Assembly (NCBI RefSeq): GCF_007746795.1
Contig: NZ_CP036343.1
Coordinates: forward strand, 5,803,357-5,867,356
Length of the DNA: 64,000 nt
Direction: 5' to 3'
Source of the DNA: Gimesia algae
GTDB lineage: Bacteria > Planctomycetota > Planctomycetia > Planctomycetales > Planctomycetaceae
In this document: positions 33,554 through 44,727 of the stretch, in pieces
Position numbering within the stretch: position 1 is the stretch's first letter
Layout of the letters: each line of letters opens with the position of its first letter
The notes under the pieces: model-generated
What the model was told of the DNA's origin: nothing
Database searches by the model: none
What the model saw: only the letters and a program-made list of their open reading frames with translations
Program-made: the position numbers and the translations under genes

Positions 33554-36532
33554 TTATTTTAATGATTCCAGATATGCCAGCAAATGCGCGGCCTGTTCGG
33601 CTGTCAGATCCCGCAATAACTGATCGGGCATGATCGATTTTTTCTGCATGGTCAGACTCTCGATCTCATGCGGAGCAATTTCCAGCACCTCATTTTTCGC
33701 GTCTTTCAGACGCACCACTGTCTCATCTTTTTTCAGTAGCAGGCCGCTCACGACTTTGCCAGACCGCAGTAAGACAACACACGTGAAATACTTCTCGTCG
33801 ATCTTCCGGGAAGGTTCAATAATATTTTCCAGTAATTCCTGCCTGGAAAGTTTCTTACCAATTTGCGTCAGATCGGGCCCCAGTTCTTTTCCGTGCTGAT
33901 GCACGCGATGACAATTGCGACATTGCAGTCCCGCCATTTCAAAAAACAGTTTTTTCCCCTCGCGCGAATCTCCCGCTAACGAAATCAGCGCAGTGGAGTC
34001 TATCTTGACGCCCAGGCGTTTGACTCGTTGATCCTCAGGCAGAAAACGTTCGAACAGATCGCGTATTTGGGGACTGGGGTTTTCAGTCCCCAGTTGAATA
34101 ATCAGTTTTCGCATCTGATCGGAAATCGGCGTTTCATCCAACGTGCTGAGTAATCTCAGGCCGCCGCTGGTAGTGCCCAGGACTTCCTGAAGTTTCTGGC
34201 TCACAAATTCCTGATCTTCAATCTGGACGGCATCTTCCAGCAGATTATTCTGACGATTTCTCAAGCGAGATACCTCAAAAGTGCTGTCTCCGGCAATCCC
34301 CGCCATGTCCTGAATCCAGTTACGTATCAGATGCGTGCCCCGGGTATCGACGATGGTTGAACCGGAATAAGGCATGCGGCCTTTCCCCAGCTTACTCATG
34401 CGATACAGGAGCACCGAACGATAGGGGTCACTGGGAGCAATCACCTGCGCATCTTGAATACCAAACGTTCCCTGAGTCGGCTTCACTCCCAGAGCTTTCA
34501 TCGCATCAAAGTCCAGAGCCGCATCCAGTTCGATTGTGGCACCGCCGCCGCCATTACTCCGATGACAGTGTCGGCAGTTGGTATGCAGATACGAACGTGC
34601 CCGGGAATTCAATGCCGCTCCCTTATCATAGGGATCGACCAGGTAATGGGCGCTCGCCCCTTTGGAATCGCTCCACACCGACTCCGGCAGTACTTTAATA
34701 TGGGCCAGTGATCTCAGTTGATGATCCACTGTTTCGCCGTACTTCTGACTTCGATTTAACTGCGGTTCTTCAAAGGACAGGATCGACAGATAATTCTGAT
34801 ACGGCGTATGGCAGACCGCACACTCGGCCCGACTGGGAATCGGCCATTCATAAGAAACCTTTTTCTCCGGACGCTCAGGTATCGCGATTTCCAGTTGAAT
34901 CTGATCACCAGTCGCTGGTACCAGTGTGGCGTCTGTCTGTTCTTCATTCCAGCGATAGGAATATCCGAGCCAGCGAGCCCCGTTGAAATGCATCAGTTGG
35001 GTTTCCAGGCGATAGGCGGTCTCGGGATTACCGCGTTCGGTCTCGATGGAAATCGTTTTCACCAGCACACTGTCTTTGGGAAAGTTCCATAACTTTTTCC
35101 TGACGACGTCAATGGTCGTCTCATCAGGCAGCGCGACAAATCGTTCTGCGGTGGCATAGTCGGCCCAGGCTGGCGCATTGATGCTGTAGGGAATGACGCC
35201 GGGAGCCACTTCATGCTTCGTGGTATCCTGGAAGAGACCAGTCTGACTTAACAAAGTCGGAAACTCAGGATTGTGATCTGATTCCTTGATCGGCACCAGA
35301 CGATGAAATCCGCCCCCTGCAATATCGACAATATAAACTTCTCCCGTATGATCGACGGCAAACGCTGTCACTTTCAAAGTCGAATTGGCCAGCTCCTCAT
35401 GCCAGTTGACCCGCTTGTCAGAATACCTCAGTCCCCAGAGTTTTCCGGTCGAGTAATCGCCGTAGATATAAGTATCATTTAACTCTTTCAGTCGCGGACT
35501 CTGATAGAAATAGCCGCCTGTAATCGAACGTGCTTCCCGATGGGAATGCGCCACAGTCGGGGGCAGAATCGGTGTGGGCCCCGGCTTCAAATCCGGCTTA
35601 ACCGGCTGACGTCCTTCGCGAATGCTCCAGCCGTAATTCCCGCCTTTTTCCACGCGGTAGACGAGTTCCCATAATTCCCAGCCCACATCTCCCACCCATA
35701 AATCACCATTCTCAGGATGAAAGCACATCTTCCAGGGATTGCGAAATCCAAACGCCCAGATTTCAGGACGCACATTTTGTTGATTTACAAACGGGTTGTC
35801 GGCTGGAATTGAATAAGGCTTCTCTTTGCCGGCGTGATCCACATCAATGCGCAAAACGCAGGACAGCAGATTGCTGACATCCTGGCCCGCGTTATGTATA
35901 TCCGGAGGGGAAGCGGGTCCGCCATCCCCTGTCGAAATATAAAGATAACCATCCGGGCCAAACCGCAGACAGCCTCCATTGTGCCCCCCCGACAACCAGT
36001 CGATCAGAATCTCTTCCGAATCGGGGTCGCAAGATGGAGGATTTGTATCCAGTACTTTGAACCGCGAAACGCGGGTCCCCTCAGGCAAACCCGGTTTCAG
36101 CACATAGCAGATATAGACATAGCGATTCTCGGCAAACCGGGGATGAAAAGTGATTCCATAAATTTCATTCAACGCTGGCTCTTTGAGTTTCAGATCAAAA
36201 AACAGATCTGCTTGCGAAGTCTGTTGATCTTCATAATTGAACGAAAAGATTTTCCCTTTGCGTTCTGCCACGAAGAAGCGTTTCTCACCGGGAGCCGTCG
36301 CAATCGCCAGCGGCTGATTGAATTTCAGTTGGGGAAAGGCCCGCTCCGTTTCGTAAGGTAATGCCGGATCGGGTGTCCCTTTAACGCGCGATGTAGTCCA
36401 GGGGATTCGCTGTTCCAGACCAAACCGGGCATCTTCTGCCTGAACCGCTGCAATCTGAATCACAAAACAGGCGAGCACCGCAGAAAAAAGGAACCTGACA
36501 TCCAAACGATTCTTATTTTCAATGGCTGACAT
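33554..36532 (-). CDS. Secreted glucose/sorbosone dehydrogenase-like propeller with three c-type haem sites
   Basis: A 992-residue exported protein. A signal peptide near 13-32 is followed by a six-bladed propeller of the PQQ-type glucose/sorbosone dehydrogenase class (about 65-410): SGGHNGGCLRFGPDGYLYIS, GDGGPASPP, and FGFRNPWKMCFHP. Haem sites CAVCH (571-575) and CRHCH (653-657) lie in a middle domain, and CRNCH (871-875) in a C-terminal cytochrome c domain of the planctomycete type with RVHQHGKELGPDLTQIGKKL. It probably oxidises sugars or related compounds and passes electrons through haem. Monocistronic. Confidence 0.92.
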   Translation of the reverse strand: MSAIENKNRLDVRFLFSAVLACFVIQIAAVQAEDARFGLEQRIPWTTSRVKGTPDPALPYETERAFPQLKFNQPLAIATAPGEKRFFVAERKGKIFSFNYEDQQTSQADLFFDLKLKEPALNEIYGITFHPRFAENRYVYICYVLKPGLPEGTRVSRFKVLDTNPPSCDPDSEEILIDWLSGGHNGGCLRFGPDGYLYISTGDGGPASPPDIHNAGQDVSNLLSCVLRIDVDHAGKEKPYSIPADNPFVNQQNVRPEIWAFGFRNPWKMCFHPENGDLWVGDVGWELWELVYRVEKGGNYGWSIREGRQPVKPDLKPGPTPILPPTVAHSHREARSITGGYFYQSPRLKELNDTYIYGDYSTGKLWGLRYSDKRVNWHEELANSTLKVTAFAVDHTGEVYIVDIAGGGFHRLVPIKESDHNPEFPTLLSQTGLFQDTTKHEVAPGVIPYSINAPAWADYATAERFVALPDETTIDVVRKKLWNFPKDSVLVKTISIETERGNPETAYRLETQLMHFNGARWLGYSYRWNEEQTDATLVPATGDQIQLEIAIPERPEKKVSYEWPIPSRAECAVCHTPYQNYLSILSFEEPQLNRSQKYGETVDHQLRSLAHIKVLPESVWSDSKGASAHYLVDPYDKGAALNSRARSYLHTNCRHCHRSNGGGGATIELDAALDFDAMKALGVKPTQGTFGIQDAQVIAPSDPYRSVLLYRMSKLGKGRMPYSGSTIVDTRGTHLIRNWIQDMAGIAGDSTFEVSRLRNRQNNLLEDAVQIEDQEFVSQKLQEVLGTTSGGLRLLSTLDETPISDQMRKLIIQLGTENPSPQIRDLFERFLPEDQRVKRLGVKIDSTALISLAGDSREGKKLFFEMAGLQCRNCHRVHQHGKELGPDLTQIGKKLSRQELLENIIEPSRKIDEKYFTCVVLLRSGKVVSGLLLKKDETVVRLKDAKNEVLEIAPHEIESLTMQKKSIMPDQLLRDLTAEQAAHLLAYLESLK

Positions 36533-36686
36533 ACCAGAATTTCCTCATTCGTCTTTCGTCAGGACAGTTCGCAAGCTTGGAAGGCTTCAAAAAACACTGA
36601 TACTATTCAACCTTGCGGGACTGGCAAATGCAATTGCGAAACCCCCGCATTCGCTGCGGAAACGGAATCTGTACCGAGCAAACCGG

Positions 36687-39020
36687 TTATCGCATGTTAA
36701 CCGGATCGACATCAATGATGTATTCGATCCCTTTTTCACGAGGCAGTTTCCCTTCGACTTCATGCCAGAGCTGCAGGATCTGTTCGACATCAATCGCCGC
36801 CAGCTGAAAATGATAGCGAAAATACTTTTTCAACCGAATAATGGGAGCCGGCGCAGGTCCTAGAATCTGCACCTGTAGCTGTTTTTCATTCGCGGCAACA
36901 CTCAGAATCTCCGCCAGTTGACGGGCAAAGTGCTCGACGTGTTCTTCCTGAGGCCCCCGTAAAATCACGCGTGCATAATGCGAAAACGGAGGCGCCAGCA
37001 TCTCTTTGCGATGCCCCAGTTCCAGTCGGGCAAACCCGAGAAAGTCATGTTCCGCTGCTTTCACAATCGCAGGTTCTGTCGGGGAAGAAGACTGCACGAA
37101 CACGCGCCCCCCCTGCATCCCCCGCCCCGTGCGACCTGCGACCTGCGCAATCAACTGAAAGGTACGTTCGGAAGCAAACAGATCGGGTTGATGCAACATT
37201 GTGTCCGCGTCGACAACTCCGACCAGCGTTACATTCGGAAAGTCTAATCCCTTGGCAATCATCTGGGTGCCCAGCAGAATATCCACTTCACCATCGGCAA
37301 ACGCATTCAACACGCGTGCATGGCTGCCCACGCCGCGCATCGTATCGCTGTCCATCCGCTGACAGGAATAACCGGGAAACTTGGCTTTGACCTCTTCCTC
37401 CAGTCGCTGGGTGCCTGCGCCGACAAAACGAAGTCCCGGCGCCCCACAACCGGGGCAGTTTGTGGGTGGCCTGGCGGAAAAATCACAACTGTGACACACT
37501 GCCAGATTCTTATCGCGATGCCACGTCAGTGATATCTCACAATGCGGACACTTCACCGAATTTCCACACCCCTTACACCACAGCGCGGGCGAATAACCCC
37601 TCAGATTCAAAAACAGAATCACCTGCCCGCCTGCCCCCAAAGCATGCTGCATGCCGGTAAATAACACACGGCCGATCGACTCGTTGCGTCTGATCTGCAC
37701 ATCATTTCGCACGTCAACAATATTTACGCCCGGCATCGGCAGATCGTTAACACGTCGCGGCATGGAAATCAGCGTGTCTTTTTTCTCAATCACCCGTAAC
37801 CAGGAATTCAACGTCGGCGTGGCGGAACCCAGGATTAAGGGAACACGCTCCAGTTCAGATCGTTTGCGGGCCACCTCGCGTGCGTGATAGCGGGGCGCCG
37901 TCTCCTGCTTGAAAGAGGTTTCATGTTCTTCATCAATGATAATCAACCCCAGATGCGGTGCCGGTGCAAACACAGCACTGCGGGCACCGACGATCACCTG
38001 CACCTTGCCGGCGGCGATGTTCTGCCAGTGATAATGCCGGTCACTGTCTGTTAAATGGCTGTGTAAGACTGCCACCGAATCAAAGCGGGAACGAAACCGT
38101 TGAATCGCCTGGGGCGTCAGGCTGATTTCCGGAACAAGGACAATCGCCTGCTGTCCATAGCTCACGACTTCTCGAATCGCCTGAATATAGACTTCGGTTT
38201 TGCCACTCCCGGTGACGCCGTGCAGCACAAACGTTTCACTTTGCTGGCCGCGAATGGCTGTCAGAATCTGATCCAATGCCAGTCGCTGATCCCGATTCAG
38301 CTTGAGATCATCCTGTTTCTGAATATGCGCATGCACGATATCGTCATCATTTTCAAAATGCTGCATCCGTTTTTGATGACTGCTGATCAATGCTTTCTTT
38401 TTCAGCGAATTCACCGGGCCGGAACCACATCCCGCTACCTGCGTCAGCTCTTCTAACGTCAGCGGTCTGGCAGCAGATTTGAGTGCATCATAAACGGCGC
38501 GTTGTTTCGCAGGCAGTTTCTCAATGAGGTCGTTCTGTTGTGCTTCGTCTGCCGCATCCGCGGTTCCCACTTCAAATACCGTCACCATCCGGGTCCCGGC
38601 CTGGTTTTTGACTCCCGCGGGAACCACACAATCCAGGACCTGTCCCCAACTGCACAGATACCGGTCGGCAATCCAGCGCGTGAGTTTCAGCATTTTGGCA
38701 TTAAACAACGGACGACTGTCCAGAATCGCTTCAACCGTCTTCAGACGCACGCTGGGCAGATTTTCATCCCCAGGCCCCACGCCCACACAATAACCGGGCG
38801 CGAACTGGTTTCCTCTCCCAAAGGGAACCTGCACGCGATGTCCTGCCCGCAACAGTGGCCTCAGTTCTTCCGGTACTTTGTAGTGAAACACGCGATCCAC
38901 GGGTCGATTCAGAACAATTTCCGCGAGGTACAGATCCTGCGCCGACTCCCGTTCCCAGGGCATGGGGTTCTCGGGAAGTTCCTCTTCTTCGAACAGGCTC
39001 TGTTGCTTCGGTTTACTCAT
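36687..39020 (-). CDS. priA: Primosomal protein N' (PriA helicase)
   Basis: A 777-residue superfamily 2 helicase that restarts stalled replication forks. The N-terminal DNA-binding part has VFHYKVPEELRPLLRAGHRV. Helicase motifs are Walker A GVTGSGKTE, DEEH, and GSATPTLNSW. Zinc cysteines occur in WCKGCGNSVKCPHCEISL and CHSCDF, with CPGCGAPGL, and motif VI is QVAGRTGRG. All eight zinc ligands appear to be present. ATG at 39020; a GTG just before is an unlikely alternative. Divergent from nadD. Confidence 0.97.
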   Translation of the reverse strand: MSKPKQQSLFEEEELPENPMPWERESAQDLYLAEIVLNRPVDRVFHYKVPEELRPLLRAGHRVQVPFGRGNQFAPGYCVGVGPGDENLPSVRLKTVEAILDSRPLFNAKMLKLTRWIADRYLCSWGQVLDCVVPAGVKNQAGTRMVTVFEVGTADAADEAQQNDLIEKLPAKQRAVYDALKSAARPLTLEELTQVAGCGSGPVNSLKKKALISSHQKRMQHFENDDDIVHAHIQKQDDLKLNRDQRLALDQILTAIRGQQSETFVLHGVTGSGKTEVYIQAIREVVSYGQQAIVLVPEISLTPQAIQRFRSRFDSVAVLHSHLTDSDRHYHWQNIAAGKVQVIVGARSAVFAPAPHLGLIIIDEEHETSFKQETAPRYHAREVARKRSELERVPLILGSATPTLNSWLRVIEKKDTLISMPRRVNDLPMPGVNIVDVRNDVQIRRNESIGRVLFTGMQHALGAGGQVILFLNLRGYSPALWCKGCGNSVKCPHCEISLTWHRDKNLAVCHSCDFSARPPTNCPGCGAPGLRFVGAGTQRLEEEVKAKFPGYSCQRMDSDTMRGVGSHARVLNAFADGEVDILLGTQMIAKGLDFPNVTLVGVVDADTMLHQPDLFASERTFQLIAQVAGRTGRGMQGGRVFVQSSSPTEPAIVKAAEHDFLGFARLELGHRKEMLAPPFSHYARVILRGPQEEHVEHFARQLAEILSVAANEKQLQVQILGPAPAPIIRLKKYFRYHFQLAAIDVEQILQLWHEVEGKLPREKGIEYIIDVDPVNMR

Positions 39021-39196
39021 CACGCCAGCTGGATATACTAAGGGAAAGGGTTCTTTTGTTTTGTAACTCTTTCACGTGATGAACTCAACAAACAAACTCG
39101 ACTATCGAGTTTTCGTGATAAAAGATTCCTCGACTTACCTCAAGGCGGACATAAACCTTAGCCTTGACCTGAAATCGGGATAGAAACGATCAATTA

Positions 39197-39799
39197 ATGC
39201 GTATTGGAATACTAGGCGGAACGTTTGATCCTGTGCACAATGCGCATCTCCTGATGGCAGAACAGTGCCGCGAGCAATGCGAACTGGATCAAATCTGGTT
39301 TATCCCGGCCGGCAACCCGCCTCATAAGGAAGACCAGGGAGTCACATCCGGCAAACAACGTCGTGAAATGCTCGATTTCGCGATCGCCGGACACCCCGCT
39401 TTTCTGATCAAAGATCTGGAACTGCACCGGGAAGGCCCCAGTTATACCGTCGTGACGCTGCAGGAACTGAAAGCCCTGCATCCCCAGGACGAGTTCTTTC
39501 TCATTATCGGCGCGGATTCCGTTCGAGACCTGCACACCTGGCGTGAACCAGAGGCCATTCTGGAACTGGCCAGCCTGATTGGCGTGAATCGCCCTAACAT
39601 TAGTCTACCAGATCTGACCGACCTGAAACACAAATTCGGCGAGTCCATCGACTCAAAAATCTTCTGGGCCACGATGCCGGGCATCGAAATTTCCTCAACT
39701 GACATCCGCCAGCGAATTCACAAAAAGAGAAGTGTCCGCTATATGACACCGCGATCCGTCGAAGTTTATATCCACAATAACAGACTATATTTAGAGTAA
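39197..39799 (+). CDS. nadD: Nicotinate-nucleotide adenylyltransferase
   Basis: A 200-residue nucleotidyltransferase that joins nicotinate mononucleotide and ATP to make deamido-NAD. Motifs are RIGILGGTFDPVHNAHLLMA (ATP-binding GGTFDPxHxGH), FIPAGNPPHKED, GPSYTVVTLQEL, IIGADSVRDLHTW, and the C-terminal ISSTDIRQRI. Length is normal. It is a single gene, 176 bases from the divergent priA. Confidence 0.96.
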   Translation: MRIGILGGTFDPVHNAHLLMAEQCREQCELDQIWFIPAGNPPHKEDQGVTSGKQRREMLDFAIAGHPAFLIKDLELHREGPSYTVVTLQELKALHPQDEFFLIIGADSVRDLHTWREPEAILELASLIGVNRPNISLPDLTDLKHKFGESIDSKIFWATMPGIEISSTDIRQRIHKKRSVRYMTPRSVEVYIHNNRLYLE

Positions 39800-40158
39800 G
39801 ATTTCCCTGAACTTTTATTTTCACTTCGTTTATGAGAGGGGAACTCTTATAAATCAGTGCTGACTACTGGAAATTCCTGCCGGTTTCGATCAGAATTAGT
39901 CAGTAGACACGCGCCTTGGTATTTTAATCGATGCCCGTTGTACGACGTCGGTGTTAAATGGAGACAAAATGGGAATGGATCACCTGCGTTCTGAAATTGC
40001 GTACCCACTGAAACCTGCCTGAAAATCTCGCCAGATATTATAGAGACAACTTTGATCCTGTTCATCAACAACACCACCAGAGAATCGGATTGAAATTAAA
40101 CCTGTCAGTGTGACTCATCACTCGGCCTGACCAACCTGACAGAATTCGCAAGGAAAAT
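39800..40158. other. Intergenic, no gene seen
   Basis: A 359-bp gap before the alcohol dehydrogenase gene. It contains no credible gene or clear terminator. The last part (TATTATAGAGACAAC near 40036) could contain the promoter of the following gene run. Confidence 0.4.
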
Positions 40159-41367
40159 ATGGTTGTCATGGATTCGAAATCTACAACAAAAATCAATACA
40201 GAACTGGAAGAAGGAGCCTCGCTTTCAGCCTTTGATTATGCACCGAGAACACGCATTGTGTTCGGCAGTGGTTCACTGAACCGTCTGGGAGAACTCGCAG
40301 TAGCAGAAGAGGCGAAACGAGTCCTGCTGGTCACCGACAAAGGACTGGCAGCCGCCGGACACGAAGCCCGGGCCGTCGCATCACTCCAGGACAGCGGCAT
40401 TGATATCACCATCTTTGATGACGTTCATGCCAATCCTACCACAAAAGATGTTGAACGGGGCCTGCAGGTCGCCCGCCAGCATGAGATCGATCTTATTGTC
40501 GGTCTGGGGGGAGGCAGCAGTATGGACTGCGCCAAAGGCATCAACTTCCTGCTGACCAATGGCGGTAAAATGGAAGACTACTGGGGCGTCGGCAAAGCAA
40601 GCAAACCGATGCTCCCTTTAATCGCTGTCCCCACAACCGCCGGTACAGGCAGTGAAGCACAGTCCTTCGCTGTGATCGCCCATCCCGAAACGCACATGAA
40701 AATGGCCTGTGGTGATAAAAAAGCAGCCTGCCGTGTCGCGATTCTCGACCCCGAGCTCACACTGACTATGCCCCGCTCGGTCACACATGTGACCGGCATC
40801 GATGCTTTGAGCCACGCTCTGGAAACGTTCGTCACGAAACCACGCAACGAAATTTCCCAACTCTTCAGCCGCCGCGCCTGGACGCTGCTGGCAAACAGCT
40901 TCCCGCAGGTACTCAACTCACCCAATGATTTGCAGGCCCGCGGCAATATGCAGCTGGGTGCCCACTTCGCAGGCGCTGCCATCGAGAATTCCATGCTGGG
41001 CGCCACGCATGCCCTGGCGAATCCCCTTTCTGCCCATTTTGGTCTCACACACGGGATTGCCATCGGGATCATGTTGCCTCACGTCATTCGCTTTAATGCA
41101 GAAGTCGTAGGGCAACAGTACTCGCTGCTCGCCTCTGACATCGGCCTCTGTGATCCACAAGACCCTGCGGGCGCAGGCTTATTGGCCGAACACTTTCAGT
41201 CACTGGTCTCGCTGGCCGGTGCGCCGACCACACTCTCCGAATGTGAAGTCGACCCGAATCTGGTTGACCAGCTGGCTGAAGAAGCGTCCCGCCAATGGAC
41301 TGGCAACTTCAACCCCCGTCCCGTCGATCAATCCTCGCTAAGGGATTTGTACGAATGCGCGTTTTAA
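40159..41367 (+). CDS. Iron-containing alcohol dehydrogenase
   Basis: A 402-residue group III dehydrogenase that oxidises alcohols or reduces aldehydes with NAD(P). Features are the nucleotide-binding [34 protein letters not shown], and metal residues in [16 protein letters not shown] and [18 protein letters not shown]. The start has AAGGAAAAT just upstream. The next gene overlaps its end by 13 bases, which indicates tight co-expression with the propeller protein. Substrate unknown. Confidence 0.94.
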   Translation: MVVMDSKSTTKINTELEEGASLSAFDYAPRTRIVFGSGSLNRLGELAVAEEAKRVLLVTDKGLAAAGHEARAVASLQDSGIDITIFDDVHANPTTKDVERGLQVARQHEIDLIVGLGGGSSMDCAKGINFLLTNGGKMEDYWGVGKASKPMLPLIAVPTTAGTGSEAQSFAVIAHPETHMKMACGDKKAACRVAILDPELTLTMPRSVTHVTGIDALSHALETFVTKPRNEISQLFSRRAWTLLANSFPQVLNSPNDLQARGNMQLGAHFAGAAIENSMLGATHALANPLSAHFGLTHGIAIGIMLPHVIRFNAEVVGQQYSLLASDIGLCDPQDPAGAGLLAEHFQSLVSLAGAPTTLSECEVDPNLVDQLAEEASRQWTGNFNPRPVDQSSLRDLYECAF

Positions 41368-42587
41368 CTGATTCCCGATTCGTAAACTGGTTCACTCCAG
41401 CATTGATCATCACACTGCTGCTGGCCTGCTCAATCTGTAGAGTCACCGCTGCTGAAAAACCAGATGTTCCAGGCAAGCCAGGTCCGGCAGCAACCGATGA
41501 CTCCAGAGAAGCAGGAAACTGGTCTTCGTTTCGTAATGGCAAACTGCAGCAGGGAATCGCAGAATCAACGCTGCCCGCTGAACTGGAACTGCTCTGGCAA
41601 CATTCCTCATCCGATGGCATTGCCTCCACTGCTGCGATTGTCGGCGACCGTGTCTATATGGCGGGTCTCAATGGCTATGTCGAATGTCTCGAACTCAAGA
41701 CAGGCAAACCGATCTGGAAGTACCGCTCAATTGAAAACCCCGATCCCAAAGAATTTGCCCCCGGCTTCAAAGCGTCGCCGCTGGTCACAGCGAATGGCGT
41801 CTATCTGGGTGACGAAGACGGGATTTTCCACGCCATTGATCTCACAACGGGAAAAAAACTCTGGCAGTTCAAAACCGACGCGGAAATTATCAGTAGTGCG
41901 AATATCACTGCAGACGGGAAACTTCTGTTTGGCAGTTACGACAATTCACTGTACTGCCTCAACGAAAAAGATGGCTCCCTCATCTGGCGTTTTGAAACCG
42001 ACGGTTACGTCAATTGCTCGCCTGCCATTGTAGAAAATTTCACGTTTGTGACTGGCTGCGATGAACAGCTCCGCATCATTGATATCGCCACCGGAAAGCA
42101 ACACAGCATTATGCCTCTAGCCACCTATCTGATTGCTTCACCAGCTTTGATGGGAGACACCCTGTATGTAGGCACCTATGCCAGCGAAATTATTGCCGTC
42201 AACTGGAAAGACCTGAAAGTCGAATGGCGTTTTAAAGACCCCAAAAAAGAGTTTCCCTATCATTCTTCAGCTGCCATTACCAACGAATACGTCGTCGCAG
42301 GCGGCCGTGATAAACAGGTACATTGCGTCGAACGCAAAACCGGAAAATCGGTCTGGGATTTTGGCACACGGGGGCGCGTTGACAGCTCTCCGGTGATCCT
42401 CGGAAACCGGGTGTTTATCGGTTCCTCTGATGACAACCTGTATGAACTGGACCTGAAGACAGGGAAGACCAACTGGAAAAAGAATCTGGGTGATGATATC
42501 ACCGCTTCGCCGGCAATTGGCTCAGGACATTTGATCATCGGCACAGAATCCCGAAATGGTGCCTTGTATTGTTTCGGAAAGAAGTGA
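41355..42587 (+). CDS. Exported PQQ-type beta-propeller protein
   Basis: A 410-residue secreted protein with a signal peptide (hydrophobic stretch [14 protein letters not shown]), then repeated seven- to eight-bladed propeller motifs of the quinoprotein type: [58 protein letters not shown], and [15 protein letters not shown]. No haem site. Without clear PQQ-binding residues it may be a binding or scaffold protein (BamB-like fold) rather than an enzyme. The ATG at 41355 overlaps the dehydrogenase gene by 13 bases. Confidence 0.88.
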   Translation: MRVLTDSRFVNWFTPALIITLLLACSICRVTAAEKPDVPGKPGPAATDDSREAGNWSSFRNGKLQQGIAESTLPAELELLWQHSSSDGIASTAAIVGDRVYMAGLNGYVECLELKTGKPIWKYRSIENPDPKEFAPGFKASPLVTANGVYLGDEDGIFHAIDLTTGKKLWQFKTDAEIISSANITADGKLLFGSYDNSLYCLNEKDGSLIWRFETDGYVNCSPAIVENFTFVTGCDEQLRIIDIATGKQHSIMPLATYLIASPALMGDTLYVGTYASEIIAVNWKDLKVEWRFKDPKKEFPYHSSAAITNEYVVAGGRDKQVHCVERKTGKSVWDFGTRGRVDSSPVILGNRVFIGSSDDNLYELDLKTGKTNWKKNLGDDITASPAIGSGHLIIGTESRNGALYCFGKK

Positions 42588-42667
42588 CAATAAGTAGTAA
42601 CCCCCGGAAACAGCTAAAACGCGGTCGCTGATTCCACTGAACATTTAATTAATACGTTGAGAGAAAT

Positions 42668-43978
42668 ATGGATCTGGAAGCAACAGGCACCACCGAAATC
42701 GGCAGTTACTTTGTCTCGAACTACCCCCCTTTTTCTCAATGGAAGCAGGAATACGTCACCCGCATCCACGAGGTTCTGCACCAGAGCCCTGATACATCCA
42801 TTCCGATGGGCCTCTACATCCATATTCCCTTCTGCCGCAAACGCTGCAAATTCTGTTACTTCCGTGTCTACGAAAAACAGAACGCCAAAACCATTGAACG
42901 CTACGTACAGGCGCTGCAGCAGGAATTCGAAATGCTGAGCCAGGTCGAAGCCATCAAGGAACGCACCCTGGATTTCACTTACTTTGGCGGCGGAACTCCC
43001 TCTTATCTCAGCTCAAAACAGTTGCTCTCCGTTCGCGACCGATTGTCCAGCCTGCTCTCCTGGGAAACGGCCAAAGAAGTCACTTTTGAATGTGAACCCG
43101 GAACGCTGAATCAGGAAAAGGTCGAGACCCTCAAAGAGATCGGCATTACACGTATCTCCCTGGGAGTGGAAAGCTTTAACGACAAACTGCTCGAAGCCAA
43201 CGGTCGTGCCCACCTGACTCCCGAAGTCTACAAAGCCTACGATTGGATTCAGCAGGTCGGCTTTCCGCAGGTAAACATCGACCTGATTGCCGGTATGATG
43301 GGAGAAACCGATGAGAACTGGTCCGAATCCGTCGAAAAAGCGGCCGAATTCGCACCGGATAACATCACGATCTACCAGATGGAACTCCCGCACAACACGA
43401 TCATTTCCAAAGAAATGAAAGAGATGGGCCTCAACTCTCCCATCGCCGACTGGACCACAAAACGCCGCTGGATGAATGAAGCCATCGAAACACTGCAGGC
43501 AAAAGGCTATCATCTGGCCAGCGGAAACGAACTGGTCAAAAACCCCGAATCAGATCGTTTCGTTTACCGCGACAATCTCTTTCGCGGCAACGATATCATT
43601 GCCACAGGAGTTTCTTCATTCGGGCATATGCAGGGCGTACATTACCAGAACCTCGACCGGCTGGAAGACTATCTGGAAACCGTCGAAAAAGGAAATCTGC
43701 CCATCAATCGCGCCCTCGAGCCTTCCGAACACCAGCGGCTCATTCGCGAATTCATCCTGCAACTCAAAGAGGGTCGCGTGCTGACCCAGCCGTTCAAGGA
43801 TAAGTTTGGCGTCGATCTGACCGAAGAATTTTCGGAGGCTTTGGGAAACCAGCAGAAAGCGGGCTATCTCACCTTTGACGATTCGCAGGTCAAGCTGACC
43901 CGCAAAGGCATGCTGCAGGCAGACAGTCTGCTGACCGAATATTTCGAACCAGAACACCGTATGGTAAGATACACATAA
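42668..43978 (+). CDS. HemN/HemW-like radical SAM protein (second copy type)
   Basis: A 436-residue relative of coproporphyrinogen oxidase-like radical SAM proteins: [20 protein letters not shown] with the CxxxCxxC site, [34 protein letters not shown] and [12 protein letters not shown]. The C-terminal HemN-type domain is present. Because a HemW gene exists at 31100, this copy probably does another job. HutW-like haem enzymes and class C radical SAM methyltransferases share this architecture. It lies between the propeller gene and the chorismate-lyase-like gene on the same strand. Confidence 0.85.
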   Translation: MDLEATGTTEIGSYFVSNYPPFSQWKQEYVTRIHEVLHQSPDTSIPMGLYIHIPFCRKRCKFCYFRVYEKQNAKTIERYVQALQQEFEMLSQVEAIKERTLDFTYFGGGTPSYLSSKQLLSVRDRLSSLLSWETAKEVTFECEPGTLNQEKVETLKEIGITRISLGVESFNDKLLEANGRAHLTPEVYKAYDWIQQVGFPQVNIDLIAGMMGETDENWSESVEKAAEFAPDNITIYQMELPHNTIISKEMKEMGLNSPIADWTTKRRWMNEAIETLQAKGYHLASGNELVKNPESDRFVYRDNLFRGNDIIATGVSSFGHMQGVHYQNLDRLEDYLETVEKGNLPINRALEPSEHQRLIREFILQLKEGRVLTQPFKDKFGVDLTEEFSEALGNQQKAGYLTFDDSQVKLTRKGMLQADSLLTEYFEPEHRMVRYT

Positions 43979-44045
43979 AATTTCTATGCTACCAGATAGC
44001 TGATACTCCTCCTGACCCTCCCCTGATAAAAGAAATCATTTTCAA

Positions 44046-44582
44046 GTGAACCCACAAGACGAACTCGATGCACTTGTCAAATTGTTTCCCAACGAACAAC
44101 GACTGTTCGAACGGGCTGAACACGTTTCCTCTGCCAGTCTGCCGGAACCTTATAAATCGTTACTCGCACACTATCACCATATGACCGTCACAATGGAGGA
44201 ATATCACAAGACCTCCGTTGACGTAACCGTGCTCGACCAGCGACTTGATGGAAATATCTACAGCAGACAGATCCTGTTATCCAAGAGTGGCACCGACGAC
44301 GTCGTCCAGTTCGGGATCGTCAGATTTAATTTTGATTATGTTACCCAGGCCGTCAAAGATGAAATCCTGGCGGGTGAAATTCCGCTGGGTCGTGTATTAA
44401 TCAATCATAACGTACTCCGGCATGTCGACCTGGGAGCAGTACTTCGTATTACAGCAGGTCCCGGTCTGTCAAAAGTCATGAAAATCGAACCAGGCCAGGT
44501 AACCTATGGACGCCTGGCTACCATTTTTTGCAATCAACAACCGGCAATTGACCTCTTGGAAGTTTCGTCCCCGCTGCTATAA
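44046..44582 (+). CDS. Chorismate-lyase-fold (UbiC/UTRA-like) protein
   Basis: A 178-residue soluble protein resembling chorismate pyruvate-lyase: LPEPYKSLLAHYHHMTVTME, VDVTVLDQR, YSRQILLSKSG, FGIVRFNFDYV, EIPLGRVLINHNVLRHVDLG. UbiC enzymes make 4-hydroxybenzoate from chorismate; the PLGxxL and arginine/histidine pattern of the family is recognisable but weak. GTG start, poor ribosome site. It is followed after 145 bases by an FAD halogenase-like gene, a pairing that fits hydroxybenzoate-derived products. Confidence 0.65.
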   Translation: MNPQDELDALVKLFPNEQRLFERAEHVSSASLPEPYKSLLAHYHHMTVTMEEYHKTSVDVTVLDQRLDGNIYSRQILLSKSGTDDVVQFGIVRFNFDYVTQAVKDEILAGEIPLGRVLINHNVLRHVDLGAVLRITAGPGLSKVMKIEPGQVTYGRLATIFCNQQPAIDLLEVSSPLL

Positions 44583-44727
44583 CCCCCTGAAATCAGTTGG
44601 GGAATTGTCTGCCGTGAACCTTCACAGTTTTCACTTTGATCGACTCGATCCCCAAAACGGTGGAGACACTATAATAGAACTGCTTGCTCGCTAAATTGAC
44701 TTTAAACTGACTGACTAAAGGTTTTCC

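Noticed and set aside
39847..40077. 76-codon frame in the gap after nadD
   Set aside because: No ribosome site and no protein-like features; treated as intergenic.
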